Shown: piece by piece, positions 1 to 7,488 of the stretch | How positions within the stretch are numbered: position 1 is the first letter of the stretch | Layout: every line of letters begins with the position of its first letter | Source: an uncultured Collinsella sp. | Lineage (GTDB): Bacteria > Actinomycetota > Coriobacteriia > Coriobacteriales > Coriobacteriaceae | NCBI GenBank assembly: GCA_902494625.1 | Contig: CABUUB010000048.1 | Coordinates: 1 to 13,586, forward strand | Direction of reading: 5' to 3' | DNA length: 13,586 nucleotides | Made by a program: the position numbers and the translations under genes | The notes under the pieces: model-generated | What the model was told of the DNA's origin: nothing | The model's input: the letters and a program-made list of their open reading frames with translations, nothing else | The model's database searches: none

Positions 1-924
1 AAGCCGTATCTCGCCACCCTGCCCGGACTCATCCTGGGCTGTCTCGTTTGCTGCGCGCTCTGGGGCTCCGCCTTCCCCTGCATCAAGATCGGCTACGGCC
101 TCTTTGGCATACCCGCGCACGACAGCGCCTCGCAGCTGCTCTTCGCGGGTCTGCGCTTCACCCTTGCCGGCATACTGGTCATTGTTGGCATGAGCGTGGC
201 CCAGCGCCGTCCGCTCGTTCCGCAGGCGCGTGATATCAAGCCCATCTGCATCTTGTCGCTCTTCCAGACCATCGGCCAGTACTTCTTTTTCTACCTTGGT
301 CTCTCGCGTGCCAGTGCCATGTCGAGCTCCATCATCGAGGCCAGCGCCAACTTCCTAGCCATCCTCTTTGCCGCCCTGGCGTTTCGCACCGAAAAGCTCG
401 ATGCGGCCAAGGTGCTCGGCTGCGTGCTGGGCTTTGCCGGTGTCGCGCTCGTCAACCTTTCGGGCGCGGACGGCACCTTTGGCTTTGCGCTCGACGGCGA
501 GGGCTTTATCCTGGCCTCCACCGTCGCGGGTGCCCTTTCGACCTGCCTGATCGGTATCTTCTCGCGTGAGCACGACGGCGTCTTGCTTGCCGGGTGGCAG
601 TTCTTGGTCGGCGGCCTGGTCCTTACCGCCATCGGCTTTTTGATGGGTGGCGCGCTCTCCCCCACGGCGATTGCCCCCGCCATCGCGCTCATCATCTACA
701 TGGCGCTTATCTCCGCGGTCGCCTACTCGCTGTGGTCGCGCCTGCTTGCCGTCAACCCCGTCAGCCGCGTCTCGGTCTTTGGTTTTATGAACCCCGTCTT
801 TGGTGTGCTGCTGAGCGCGCTGCTGCTCGGCGAGGGCGCTGGCACGAGCCCCGTTACCGTCATCGTTGCCCTGCTGTTGGTCTGCGGTGGCATCATCATC
901 GTCAACAAACCCAAAAAGGCCTAA
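1..924 (+). CDS. EamA/DMT-family transporter (5' partial)
   Basis: Integral membrane transporter of the drug/metabolite transporter superfamily, probably exporting an amino acid or other small metabolite; the substrate cannot be read from sequence. The frame is open from base 1, so the start codon lies just upstream and 307 codons are visible. The first EamA repeat begins with a typical WGSAFPCIKIG helix (codons 21-31) followed by FAGLRFTLAG. The second repeat carries SAVAYSLWSRLL and a FGFMNPVFGVLLSALLLGE helix near the C-terminus, the usual signature of the last EamA helices. About ten hydrophobic segments fit the family's 10-TM fold. The length suggests only a few residues are missing. The ATG at base 190 is internal and not the true start, because the first repeat lies upstream of it. 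A terminator-like hairpin follows the stop codon. The family call is firm. Confidence 0.9.
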   Translation, partial: KPYLATLPGLILGCLVCCALWGSAFPCIKIGYGLFGIPAHDSASQLLFAGLRFTLAGILVIVGMSVAQRRPLVPQARDIKPICILSLFQTIGQYFFFYLGLSRASAMSSSIIEASANFLAILFAALAFRTEKLDAAKVLGCVLGFAGVALVNLSGADGTFGFALDGEGFILASTVAGALSTCLIGIFSREHDGVLLAGWQFLVGGLVLTAIGFLMGGALSPTAIAPAIALIIYMALISAVAYSLWSRLLAVNPVSRVSVFGFMNPVFGVLLSALLLGEGAGTSPVTVIVALLLVCGGIIIVNKPKKA

Positions 925-996
925 CGAACTGCCCTTATTTAGTCGAGGGGATTCACATGCTTTAGCTTAATGGAGTACATCGGTGAGCTGAGGGCC

Positions 997-1023
997 GCAA
1001 CGCACGCCAGCGTTCGCTTTTTT
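997..1023 (+). terminator. Rho-independent terminator of the EamA gene
   Basis: The GCAACGC arm (997-1003) pairs with GCGTT-c-GC (1010-1017) around a 6-nt loop, with one unpaired C, and runs directly into six T (1018-1023). It lies 73 bases past the EamA stop and next to the end of the convergent GGDEF gene. The stem is short, so termination may be partial. Confidence 0.5.
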
Positions 1024-2166
1024 CTAGCGTATCTGGACGCCGGCTTTCTTTTTCTCGGCCTTGACGCGGTAGAGCTCCGCATCGGCAGCGCGAAGTAAGT
1101 CTTGCCAGGTATCGACACCATCACCGACCCGTGCATAGCCGATGGACATCCGCAACAGATATGGCACCTCGGCACGAGCGAGCTCGTCGTTAATCGCCGA
1201 ACACAGGTCTATGATGTCCTGTTCCGCCGCTGCCTTCTGGAGCACCACGAACTCATCGCCGCCATAACGTGCGATAAAACCACCAGACGCCGAGCAGACC
1301 TCTTTGAGCGTAGCAGATATGACCTGGAGAGCATGGTCGCCCTCCACATGTCCATACCGGTCGTTAATCTGCTTAAAGCCGTCGGCGTCCATCATAAGCA
1401 GATACACATCTTCGGCCTGATCCACATTTGAAAAGAGCGACAGCATATAGATCTCAAAACGGTTGCGATTGTTGAGGCCAGTCAACGGGTCGGTCGAGAT
1501 CAGCTGCTCCTGGTAGATGATGTAGAGCAGCAGGATGCTCAGCGTTATACCGACGCAAAGGCCCGGCACCGAAAACAAAACCTGGAAGGTACCGCCCACC
1601 AGAGCGGGAACCGCAAAAAAGGCGAGGGTGCGATAAATGGCCTTCTTTTGCAGACTTTCGACTTTTCGAGTCTGAATAAAGGCATGCAAAGACGTATATA
1701 TGATGTAGCAGTAGCTAACGATAGGTTGAATCATATAAAGCGCTCCGCGACGATATACGCCCCGCGCATCGATATAGAACATAGTGTGCGTCCAGTAGCT
1801 GGTAAATGCCAGCACGACCACCAATACGGTTGGCAACGTCACGAGCGCCACCCTATAGCGCGCGGTCAAAAGGCGAGAGCCCTGCACTGTCTCGGAATAG
1901 AAAAACCAAATGAGGCACGCGATGGCGAACAGCGAAAACGAGACCGCGTTGGAAATCCAGTTGGCCGTGATGCCTACAGGAGTGCTCACGCCGTCCGAGA
2001 GCGTCCAGATCATATCGAAGAAAATGTAGGCAGCAGACGTGTAGCCCAGCATGCTAAACAAAAGCTGCTGGGTGCTCGAGAACAGGGAGCGACGGCTTCG
2101 TGCGGCAAGCCCGATAAGAACAATCATGCATAGCAGGAATATCTCGATCTTGAGTGCCTTAACCAC
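1024..2166 (-). CDS. Seven-TM diguanylate cyclase (GGDEF domain)
   Basis: Predicted membrane-bound diguanylate cyclase making cyclic di-GMP from two GTP. Seven hydrophobic segments fill roughly residues 8-210 and probably form the sensor part. The catalytic domain follows, beginning STDPLTGLNNRNRFE and carrying an intact RYGGDEF active-site loop (GGDEF at residues 302-306) and DADGFKQIND, the usual metal and nucleotide region. The RxxD inhibitory site normally placed five residues before GGDEF is absent (the residues there are ASGG), so product feedback inhibition is probably missing. No EAL or HD-GYP domain is fused. I chose the GTG at 2166 because AAGGGA lies 9 nt upstream. A TTG at 2184 would add six residues but has no ribosome binding site. 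The gene is transcribed alone, convergent with the EamA gene. The signal it senses is unknown. Confidence 0.88.
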   Translation of the reverse strand: MVKALKIEIFLLCMIVLIGLAARSRRSLFSSTQQLLFSMLGYTSAAYIFFDMIWTLSDGVSTPVGITANWISNAVSFSLFAIACLIWFFYSETVQGSRLLTARYRVALVTLPTVLVVVLAFTSYWTHTMFYIDARGVYRRGALYMIQPIVSYCYIIYTSLHAFIQTRKVESLQKKAIYRTLAFFAVPALVGGTFQVLFSVPGLCVGITLSILLLYIIYQEQLISTDPLTGLNNRNRFEIYMLSLFSNVDQAEDVYLLMMDADGFKQINDRYGHVEGDHALQVISATLKEVCSASGGFIARYGGDEFVVLQKAAAEQDIIDLCSAINDELARAEVPYLLRMSIGYARVGDGVDTWQDLLRAADAELYRVKAEKKKAGVQIR

Positions 2167-2229
2167 TAGACGCCATCCCTTCAATATCCAAGTGGTCAGA
2201 ATCGCCCAATTAGAATCTGGGCAATAAAC

Positions 2230-2249
2230 ACCCCTTACTCCACAGGGGT
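2230..2249 (-). repeat. Short inverted repeat upstream of the GGDEF gene
   Basis: ACCCCT (2230-2235) and AGGGGT (2244-2249) form a perfect 6-bp inverted repeat around 8 bases. A second weak repeat (GCCCA/TGGGC, about 2204-2222) lies nearer the gene. Both sit in the upstream region of the diguanylate cyclase and could be an operator or a leader hairpin. No convincing -35/-10 pair was seen here. Confidence 0.25.
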
Positions 2250-2267
2250 AAAGGGAATAATAGCAGA

Positions 2268-2307
2268 GCGCCCGAACGTCACTGCAAGACAGCTTTCGTT
2301 CGGGCGC
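2268..2307 (-). terminator. Hairpin terminator after kdgT
   Basis: A perfect 11-bp inverted repeat, GCGCCCGAACG (2268-2278) and CGTTCGGGCGC (2297-2307), encloses an 18-nt loop. It lies 49 bases past the kdgT stop. In the kdgT direction it is followed by a moderately T-rich stretch (TCTGCTATTATTCCC), and no T-run follows on the other strand. It fits a terminator for kdgT that also insulates the GGDEF gene. The long loop is slightly unusual. Confidence 0.6.
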
Positions 2308-2356
2308 CTATACGGCGCGAATTGCACACGCCGGCTTGATTGACTCGCGTCGACGA

Positions 2357-3379
2357 TTACTCGCCGTCGATGTCGGTCGCGACGGCCTCCTCAATAGCCT
2401 CGACGCCTTCGACCGACAGGTCCTCTTTGCCGTGGCAAAACTTCTTGTCGACCCAGCCGGTCAGAATCGGAGCCATGATTGCCGTGATGATAACGGCGGT
2501 GGCGATCTGAGCGTACGCGGTGGGCGCAAGCTCGGCGTAGCGCGGTGCGACCTCGGCGAGGGCGACCGGCGTGGTCATGGCCGTGCCGGCGATAGTGGAG
2601 CAGGCAACGGCCGCCTTACCGTTACCACCGCACAGGCGCTCGAACGCAAAGGTGATGGGACCGACGATAAAGAGCGTGATGAGGCCCAGTAGGATGCCCG
2701 AAATACCGCCGGTGATAAAGCTCGAAAGGCTCATGGATGCACCGAGCTGAAAACCGATGACGGCGATCGCGGGATTGGCGCCGGGGACCAGCAGGTTCTT
2801 GATGAACGGGAAGAGGTTGCCCAGAACCATGCCGATAACAAGCGGCAGGATGGATCCGATGATGGTGCCGACGGGGATGTTAGCGAGACCCGAGACACCG
2901 AGGATGATCATGGTGACGGCGGGGCCGGCCGTAAAGAACAGGATACCGACGGCGCCCTGCTCGGACTCATCGCCAAACTCGCCCATGATGCCCGTATAGA
3001 GCGCCATGTTGCAAAACGTAATGCCGCCGATGATTGAGACCGAGCTCAGGCCCAGGAAGTTGTCGTTAAAGAAATATGCCACACCCAAGCCAAGGGCGGC
3101 CGCAACAACAAGCTTGGGGATCAGTACGACGATGCCGGTCTTGATAGCGCCCGGCGTGGACTTAAAGCTGATGCCGGCGCCCACGAAGAGCAGGATCGCA
3201 GCGACGATGGTATTGGAGCCGCCACGGCAGGCAGCCGTAAAGAAGCCGCCGATCTCAAAGACCTGCGGACAGAAAGTGTTGAGCAAAAGGCCAACAATCA
3301 TGGGATAGATCATGATGTCGCCCGGGATACGCGGTACCTTGAATTTCTTTTGCTCGTTGACGGTCGCTTCCTGTGCCAT
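2357..3379 (-). CDS. kdgT: 2-keto-3-deoxygluconate permease (KdgT family)
   Basis: Cation-coupled symporter of the KdgT family, importing 2-keto-3-deoxygluconate or a related sugar acid from pectin or hexuronate breakdown. The 340-aa protein has about ten TM segments. It follows the E. coli family pattern at several points: the N-terminal PGDIMIYPMIVGLLLNTFCP, the middle GPAVTMIILGVSGLA, and the C-terminal run GGNGKAAVACSTIAGTAMTT followed by PVALAEVAP. The last 30 residues are an acidic cytoplasmic tail. I chose the ATG at 3379 because a G-rich ribosome binding site (GGGGG) stands 4 nt upstream. A TTG at 3409 would add ten unconvincing residues. No kdgK, kdgA or uronate isomerase lies in the window, so import is encoded apart from catabolism here and the exact substrate is inferred. 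A hairpin terminator follows. Confidence 0.9.
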   Translation of the reverse strand: MAQEATVNEQKKFKVPRIPGDIMIYPMIVGLLLNTFCPQVFEIGGFFTAACRGGSNTIVAAILLFVGAGISFKSTPGAIKTGIVVLIPKLVVAAALGLGVAYFFNDNFLGLSSVSIIGGITFCNMALYTGIMGEFGDESEQGAVGILFFTAGPAVTMIILGVSGLANIPVGTIIGSILPLVIGMVLGNLFPFIKNLLVPGANPAIAVIGFQLGASMSLSSFITGGISGILLGLITLFIVGPITFAFERLCGGNGKAAVACSTIAGTAMTTPVALAEVAPRYAELAPTAYAQIATAVIITAIMAPILTGWVDKKFCHGKEDLSVEGVEAIEEAVATDIDGE

Positions 3380-3522
3380 GAAACCCCCATTTCCGCTGAC
3401 GCAGAACAAAAGCCCACGTCACGCTTTGCTACAGTAAAGTTTGACCATGGTACCAGAAGAAGCAGACCGGCTCGGTGAGAAATTCGATTCGTTGGGCCGG
3501 GACGCTAAACGCGCCCTTGCTT

Positions 3523-3846
3523 TTATACAAGGCTCAAAACGATATAGAACACGATGCCCGAGACGCAGCACCACAACATCGACTTTGTCTTGATTGCCAC
3601 CGCCACGACACCGGCAGCCGCAATCCAGGGAATCAAGCCCCGCCACAAGCCGGCGTCGAAAGCGCCAGGGCTTATCAAATCGTTAGCGACCAGCGCCGCA
3701 AAGGCGGCGGGCGGAATATAACCCAAGGCCTCGGTAACGCGGGGCGACAGCGTTCTCCCGCGCAACGCAAACGCCGGGGCAATGCGGAAAAATGCGATGG
3801 CCGCCCATGACGACAGCCATAGGACCAAAAACTCATTAACGGGCAT
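3523..3846 (-). CDS. azlD: AzlD-family branched-chain amino-acid exporter small subunit
   Basis: Small membrane protein of 107 aa that partners AzlC in exporting branched-chain amino acids or related compounds. It has four hydrophobic segments and the family's central pattern: RIAPAFALRGRTLSPRV followed by a Y-I-P-P-A-A-F-A-A-L-V helix. The start at 3846 is preceded by AAGGAG nine nt upstream. It lies 11 nt inside the end of azlC, so the two are probably translationally coupled. A longer frame starting at 3897 adds 17 residues that only read the azlC tail in another frame and was not used. The gap from its stop to the next gene downstream (kdgT) is about 143 bases, with no strong terminator. 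Confidence 0.88.
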   Translation of the reverse strand: MPVNEFLVLWLSSWAAIAFFRIAPAFALRGRTLSPRVTEALGYIPPAAFAALVANDLISPGAFDAGLWRGLIPWIAAAGVVAVAIKTKSMLWCCVSGIVFYIVLSLV

Positions 3847-4528
3847 CGCGAGCACTCCTTCCTTCGGCGAGAGCATCGCACGCAAGCGCCGCGGCAACGC
3901 CGACGAGCACGCTTGCCGGCACGGCGATATTCGTCCACCCCAAGAACTTGCATATGGCGACGGACACCGCAGCCAAACCGGCAGCTACGACATTGCCGCG
4001 CGACAGTCGCTGCGAAAAGAGCAGGCAGATAAAGAGCGAGGTGCAGACAAAACCCGCAATAGCGGTGGGAACATCGACAACGGCGCCGACGATGGCGCCC
4101 GTCGTGCACGAAACGCCCCATGTCGCGATGAGAATCGCGTTAAGCACAAAGGACTCGAGCAGACCCCAATCCTCCCCTTCAACCAACTTGGCAAGCGAGA
4201 TGCCATATGCCTCCTCGGTGAGCGTCGCGGCAACAGCCAGCGTCTGACGCTTCGAGGCACCCCTCAGATAGGGCGCGATTGATGCCGAATAAAGTGCAAA
4301 GCGCGAGGAGATTGCGGCCACACTTGCGACAATCGATGCCGCAGGCACACCTGCCAGCCACAGGTTGCAGACCATAAACTGGCCGCTACCCGTCACGAAC
4401 GTGCTGCTCAGAGCAAAAACCATCCAGGGCTCCATTCCCGTCTGCGCCATAATCATTCCGCACGGCGCGCCTATCGCAACATAGGTAAGCATCACCGGCC
4501 AGACGGTTTTAACGATTTTGAGCACCAT
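3836..4528 (-). CDS. azlC: AzlC-family branched-chain amino-acid exporter large subunit
   Basis: Large subunit of an AzlCD (LIV-E type) exporter in the cytoplasmic membrane, 230 aa, a normal length for the family. The N-terminal helix carries VAIGAPCGMIMAQTG, followed by the conserved region FVTGSGQFMVCNLWLAG (the family's F-x-G-A-x-Q-F position). Later comes SRFALYSASIAPYLRG and an LTEEAYGISL segment. The ATG at 4528 has GAGGA 5 nt upstream. The ATG at 4564 would add 12 residues, but no ribosome binding site precedes it. The gene overlaps azlD by 11 nt and forms a two-gene operon with it. It is divergent from the HD-domain gene, and the shared 127-bp space holds a strong inverted repeat. AzlCD pairs are sometimes under Lrp/AsnC or LysR control, but no regulator gene is present here. 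Confidence 0.88.
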   Translation of the reverse strand: MVLKIVKTVWPVMLTYVAIGAPCGMIMAQTGMEPWMVFALSSTFVTGSGQFMVCNLWLAGVPAASIVASVAAISSRFALYSASIAPYLRGASKRQTLAVAATLTEEAYGISLAKLVEGEDWGLLESFVLNAILIATWGVSCTTGAIVGAVVDVPTAIAGFVCTSLFICLLFSQRLSRGNVVAAGLAAVSVAICKFLGWTNIAVPASVLVGVAAALACDALAEGRSARDAR

Positions 4529-4588
4529 AGCGTTCCTCGTCCCGACAAGATTTCCGAGCCGCATTCAACGACGCGGCAGAATCATCGC

Positions 4589-4624
4589 CCGGTGGCAACC
4601 GAGTTCACCTACAATTGCCACCGG
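4589..4624. promoter_or_regulatory. Perfect 10-bp inverted repeat over a promoter (candidate operator)
   Basis: CCGGTGGCAA (4589-4598) and TTGCCACCGG (4615-4624) are exact inverted copies separated by 16 bases. The right arm overlaps the last base of a good -10 box, TACAAT (4610-4615), directed at the HD gene. A dimeric repressor binding here would block that promoter. It could also act on azlC, which starts 61 bp away in the other direction. Confidence 0.5.
4610..4615 (+). promoter_or_regulatory. -10 box of the HD-domain gene
   Basis: TACAAT fits the TANNNT -10 pattern of actinobacterial housekeeping promoters and lies 41 bases before the start codon. No good -35 hexamer is found 16-18 bp upstream, so it would be a weak or activator-dependent promoter. 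It lies inside the inverted repeat 4589-4624. Confidence 0.4.
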
Positions 4625-4655
4625 ATCGAAAGACACAGCTTTTTAGGAAGTCATT

Positions 4656-5468
4656 ATGACAGCTATCGATCGGGGCCGGGCGACCGCGGCCTTCAAACGC
4701 TATACCGATGCTTACGATGCCGCCAATCCACGTATCGCGCTCAAAATCGAGCATACGTACCACGTTGCCGAGGCATGCGATGCCGTGGCGCGCGAGCAGG
4801 GCTGGTCGACAGAGGATATTGACCTGGCCTGGCTTTGCGGCCTGTTACACGATATGGGACGCTTTGAACAGTTGCGGCGCTGGGACACCTTTAAGGACGC
4901 CGAGAGTATGAGCCACGCAGCGTTGGGCGTCGGGGTCCTCTTTGGCGAGAACCCCGACGACGCGCCTGCCACAACAAGCATCCGAGATTTTATCGAGACC
5001 GACGAGCACGACGAGCTCATCCGCGCGAGCATCGCCTATCACAGCGACTTTCGCCTGCCGGCACAACTCGACGAGCGTACACGGCGCTTCTGCGATATCG
5101 TGCGCGATGGCGACAAGATCGACATTATGCGCACCATCGCCGACAGCACCGTCGACACTATCCTCAAGGTTGATGAGGACACATTTCTCGCCAGCCGGTT
5201 CTCGACACCGGCTCTCGCTGCCTTTGACGAGCGCCGCTGCGTCGCACGCGATGAACGCAACGAGCCCGCAGACTACCTGGTGGGACTCATCTGCTTTATG
5301 TTTGAGCTCGTCTATCCAGCGAGCCGCGCGCTGGCGCGCGAGCAGGGCGATATCTACCGCCTGCTCGACGCGCCCTTTGGCATTGCGCGCCCCTTTACCG
5401 ATCCCGCCACGCAAGCGACCTGGGAGCGCCTAAAGAACGAGATACGCGACTGGCTGGCGCGCGCCTAG
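4656..5468 (+). CDS. HD-domain metal-dependent phosphohydrolase
   Basis: Soluble 270-aa HD-superfamily protein, likely a divalent-metal phosphohydrolase acting on a nucleotide or other phosphoester; the substrate is unknown. Metal ligands are in the usual order: H33 in KIEHTYHVAE, H65-D66 in LLHDMGR, further histidines H87 (MSHAAL) and H129 (AYHSDF), and D153 in RDGDKIDI. The C-terminal 110 residues are helical with no recognised domain. It has no GYP motif, so it is not a c-di-GMP phosphodiesterase, and no RelA/SpoT synthetase part. The ATG is preceded by AGGA 8 nt upstream. Its stop codon interlocks with that of etfA on the other strand in a shared CTAG. The call to the HD family is sure; the physiological role is not. 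Confidence 0.85.
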   Translation: MTAIDRGRATAAFKRYTDAYDAANPRIALKIEHTYHVAEACDAVAREQGWSTEDIDLAWLCGLLHDMGRFEQLRRWDTFKDAESMSHAALGVGVLFGENPDDAPATTSIRDFIETDEHDELIRASIAYHSDFRLPAQLDERTRRFCDIVRDGDKIDIMRTIADSTVDTILKVDEDTFLASRFSTPALAAFDERRCVARDERNEPADYLVGLICFMFELVYPASRALAREQGDIYRLLDAPFGIARPFTDPATQATWERLKNEIRDWLARA

Positions 5469-6670
5469 CGCTCAAGCTGGGCCAGCAGCTCCTCGACGAC
5501 CTCGACGGCATCACCGACAACCTTGTACTGGGCAGCACCAAAGATGGGGGCATCCGGGTCCTCGTTGATGGCGATAATGCACTCCGCCCCACCGATGCCG
5601 GCAAGATGCTGGATGGCGCCCGAAACACCGATACTCACGAGAAGCTTGGGCGAAACTGATACGCCCGTCTGGCCAATCTGATGGCGATACTCCAACCAGC
5701 CTGCCTCCACGACAGGTCGCGTGCAACCAAGCTCGGCACCCAGGGCCTCGGCGAGTTTTCGCATCAGGGGCAGATTCTTCTTGGAACCAATGCCGCGACC
5801 CACCACGACCAGGCGCTCGGCATCGGCAATTGATGCCTGCTGCCCCCACTCCTCGGCGGGAATCGAGATCTCGACACGAGCCTTAGCATCATCCGCAAGC
5901 GATATCTGGGTGATCGTGCCGGAGCGGCCGTAGTCAAAGTCGGGCGCCTTAAAGATGCCGGGACGCACCGTTGCCATCTGAGGACGATGATTGGGGCAGA
6001 CGATGGTGGCCATCAGGTTGCCGCCAAACGCCGGACGCGTCTGTTGCAGCAGCCCCGTCTCCGTATCCATCGAAAGTACGGTGCAGTCGGCCGTAAGGCC
6101 CGTCTGCAAGCGCACGGCAACGCCAGGCGCCAGCTCGCGGCCAAAGGCGGTCGCACCGTACAGAATGGCTTCGGGCTTACGCTCGGCTACCAAATCGCAG
6201 ATGAGACGCGCGTAGACCTCCGCGTCGTTCTGACGCAGGCGCTCGTCACGACAGACCAGAACTTCGTCCGCGCCGGCGCAGACCAAACGCTCCAGGTCAC
6301 CGAGAGAGCCCTCGGGGCCCATACCGACCAGCGCCACCAGACGGCAACCACGAGCATCGGCAAGCTCGCGTCCCTTGCCCATGAGCTCGTAGGCCACTGG
6401 GGCTACGACATCGTGCTCGTCGGTCTGAACGAATACCCAGATATCTCGATATGCATCAAGGTCCACCGCGCCAGCGGCCTCGTCACGCTCGATCGAGATA
6501 GCGTTGACAGGGCAGGCGTCGACGCACCCGCCGCATAGGATGCAGCCATCGGTTACGCAGGCGCAACGGTTGGGCCGCTCGCCTTCCACTACGATGCCGC
6601 CCGAGGCACAGGCGCGAACGCAGCGACCGCAGCCTATACAGGCTTCGCTATCGATAATCAGTCCGCTCAT
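5465..6670 (-). CDS. etfA: Electron-transfer flavoprotein alpha subunit with N-terminal 2x[4Fe-4S] ferredoxin domain
   Basis: Alpha subunit of an Etf heterodimer, 401 aa, about 70-80 longer than a plain EtfA. The extra length is an N-terminal bacterial ferredoxin domain. Cluster motifs are C11-x2-C14-x2-C17-x3-C21 and C43-x2-C46-x2-C49-x3-C53-P. The Etf part follows from about residue 75. The C-terminal FAD-binding domain has the family residues T317-R318, the H330-Q331 pair, GQTG (333-336), SGAIQH (350-355) and AINEDPDAPIF. This architecture matches LctC/CarE-type alpha subunits, where the ferredoxin domain exchanges electrons with free ferredoxin. The ATG directly follows the etfB stop codon, with AGGGG nine nt upstream inside etfB. 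It is the last gene of the operon and its stop overlaps that of the HD gene. No terminator can fit between them, so transcripts probably run antisense into the HD gene. Confidence 0.93.
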   Translation of the reverse strand: MSGLIIDSEACIGCGRCVRACASGGIVVEGERPNRCACVTDGCILCGGCVDACPVNAISIERDEAAGAVDLDAYRDIWVFVQTDEHDVVAPVAYELMGKGRELADARGCRLVALVGMGPEGSLGDLERLVCAGADEVLVCRDERLRQNDAEVYARLICDLVAERKPEAILYGATAFGRELAPGVAVRLQTGLTADCTVLSMDTETGLLQQTRPAFGGNLMATIVCPNHRPQMATVRPGIFKAPDFDYGRSGTITQISLADDAKARVEISIPAEEWGQQASIADAERLVVVGRGIGSKKNLPLMRKLAEALGAELGCTRPVVEAGWLEYRHQIGQTGVSVSPKLLVSIGVSGAIQHLAGIGGAECIIAINEDPDAPIFGAAQYKVVGDAVEVVEELLAQLER

Positions 6671-7486
6671 CTATGCCATCCCCTCGATGATCTTGGCAAG
6701 TTTCGCCGCCTGCTCGGACGCCGTTCCGTCAACGGTCTCGCACGTTTGGTCGCGATCGGGCACAAACGATCGCACGACCTGTGTCGGCGAGCCGGCAAGG
6801 CCGCAGCGCGCGGGGTCGGCGTTCACGTCGGCAGCGTTGACCACGCGCACGTCCGCCTCCTCGGCCGCACGAATACCGGCAATGCTCGGCATGCGCAGTT
6901 GGCCAATCTCCTTGGCGGTCGTCATCGCACACGGCATCTCAAGATAGACCGTCTCCTCGCCGGCATCGCAGCCGTGAACAAGCGCCAGTGAACCACAGGT
7001 CGTAAAGCCCGCGCTCTGCACGCAGCTCACGTCGGTCACGCAGGGAATCTCAAAGGCACCGGCAAGCTCGGGACCAATCTGGGCCGTATCACCGTCCACC
7101 GCCATCTTGCCGCAGATGAGCAGGTCGAAGTCCTCGTCGAGTGCCTCGATGCCGCACTTGAGGGCATAGGTGGTTGCCAGGGTATCGGCACCTGCAAAGG
7201 CGCGATCAGTTAGCAGCAGTGCGTCATCGGCGCCTCGGGCGATGCAGTCGCGCAATAGCGATTCGGTCGCGGGGATACCCATCGACACCACCGTTACGCG
7301 CACGTCCATGCCAAAGCCGATAAAGTCGTCCTTCAGCGCCAGCGCGCATTCCAAAGCGCTCGCATCGAACGGGTTAATGACCGCCTGCTTGCCATCGCGC
7401 ACGATGGTATTGGTCTTGGGATCCATCTTGACCTCGGTGCTGCCCGGCACTGCCTTGACGCACACCACCATATGGAAATCGCTCAT
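6671..7486 (-). CDS. etfB: Electron-transfer flavoprotein beta subunit (bifurcating type)
   Basis: Beta subunit of the Etf, 271 aa. It opens with HMVVCVKAVPGSTEV and has INPFDASALE at residues 37-46. It also carries segments typical of bifurcating or confurcating EtfB: a DRAFAGADTLATTYAL stretch (94-109) and CGKMAVDGDTAQIGPELAG (125-143), which binds the second FAD (beta-FAD) in place of AMP. That points to NAD(H)-linked electron bifurcation or confurcation rather than simple electron shuttling. I chose the ATG at 7486 because AAAGGGGG ends nine nt before it. A GTG at 7492 overlaps the stop of the upstream dehydrogenase gene (GTGA) and is also possible. In either case the genes are essentially contiguous and probably translationally coupled. 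The etfA start codon follows the stop with no gap. Confidence 0.92.
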   Translation of the reverse strand: MSDFHMVVCVKAVPGSTEVKMDPKTNTIVRDGKQAVINPFDASALECALALKDDFIGFGMDVRVTVVSMGIPATESLLRDCIARGADDALLLTDRAFAGADTLATTYALKCGIEALDEDFDLLICGKMAVDGDTAQIGPELAGAFEIPCVTDVSCVQSAGFTTCGSLALVHGCDAGEETVYLEMPCAMTTAKEIGQLRMPSIAGIRAAEEADVRVVNAADVNADPARCGLAGSPTQVVRSFVPDRDQTCETVDGTASEQAAKLAKIIEGMA

Positions 7487-7488
7487 CT

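Noticed and set aside
190..924. ATG at 190 as the start of the EamA gene
   Set aside because: The frame is open to base 1 and the upstream part encodes the first EamA repeat, so the gene is simply truncated by the window edge.
3430..3520. Terminator between azlD and kdgT
   Set aside because: GGGCGC-gttta-GCGtCCC has a bulge and no T-run, so it was not called.
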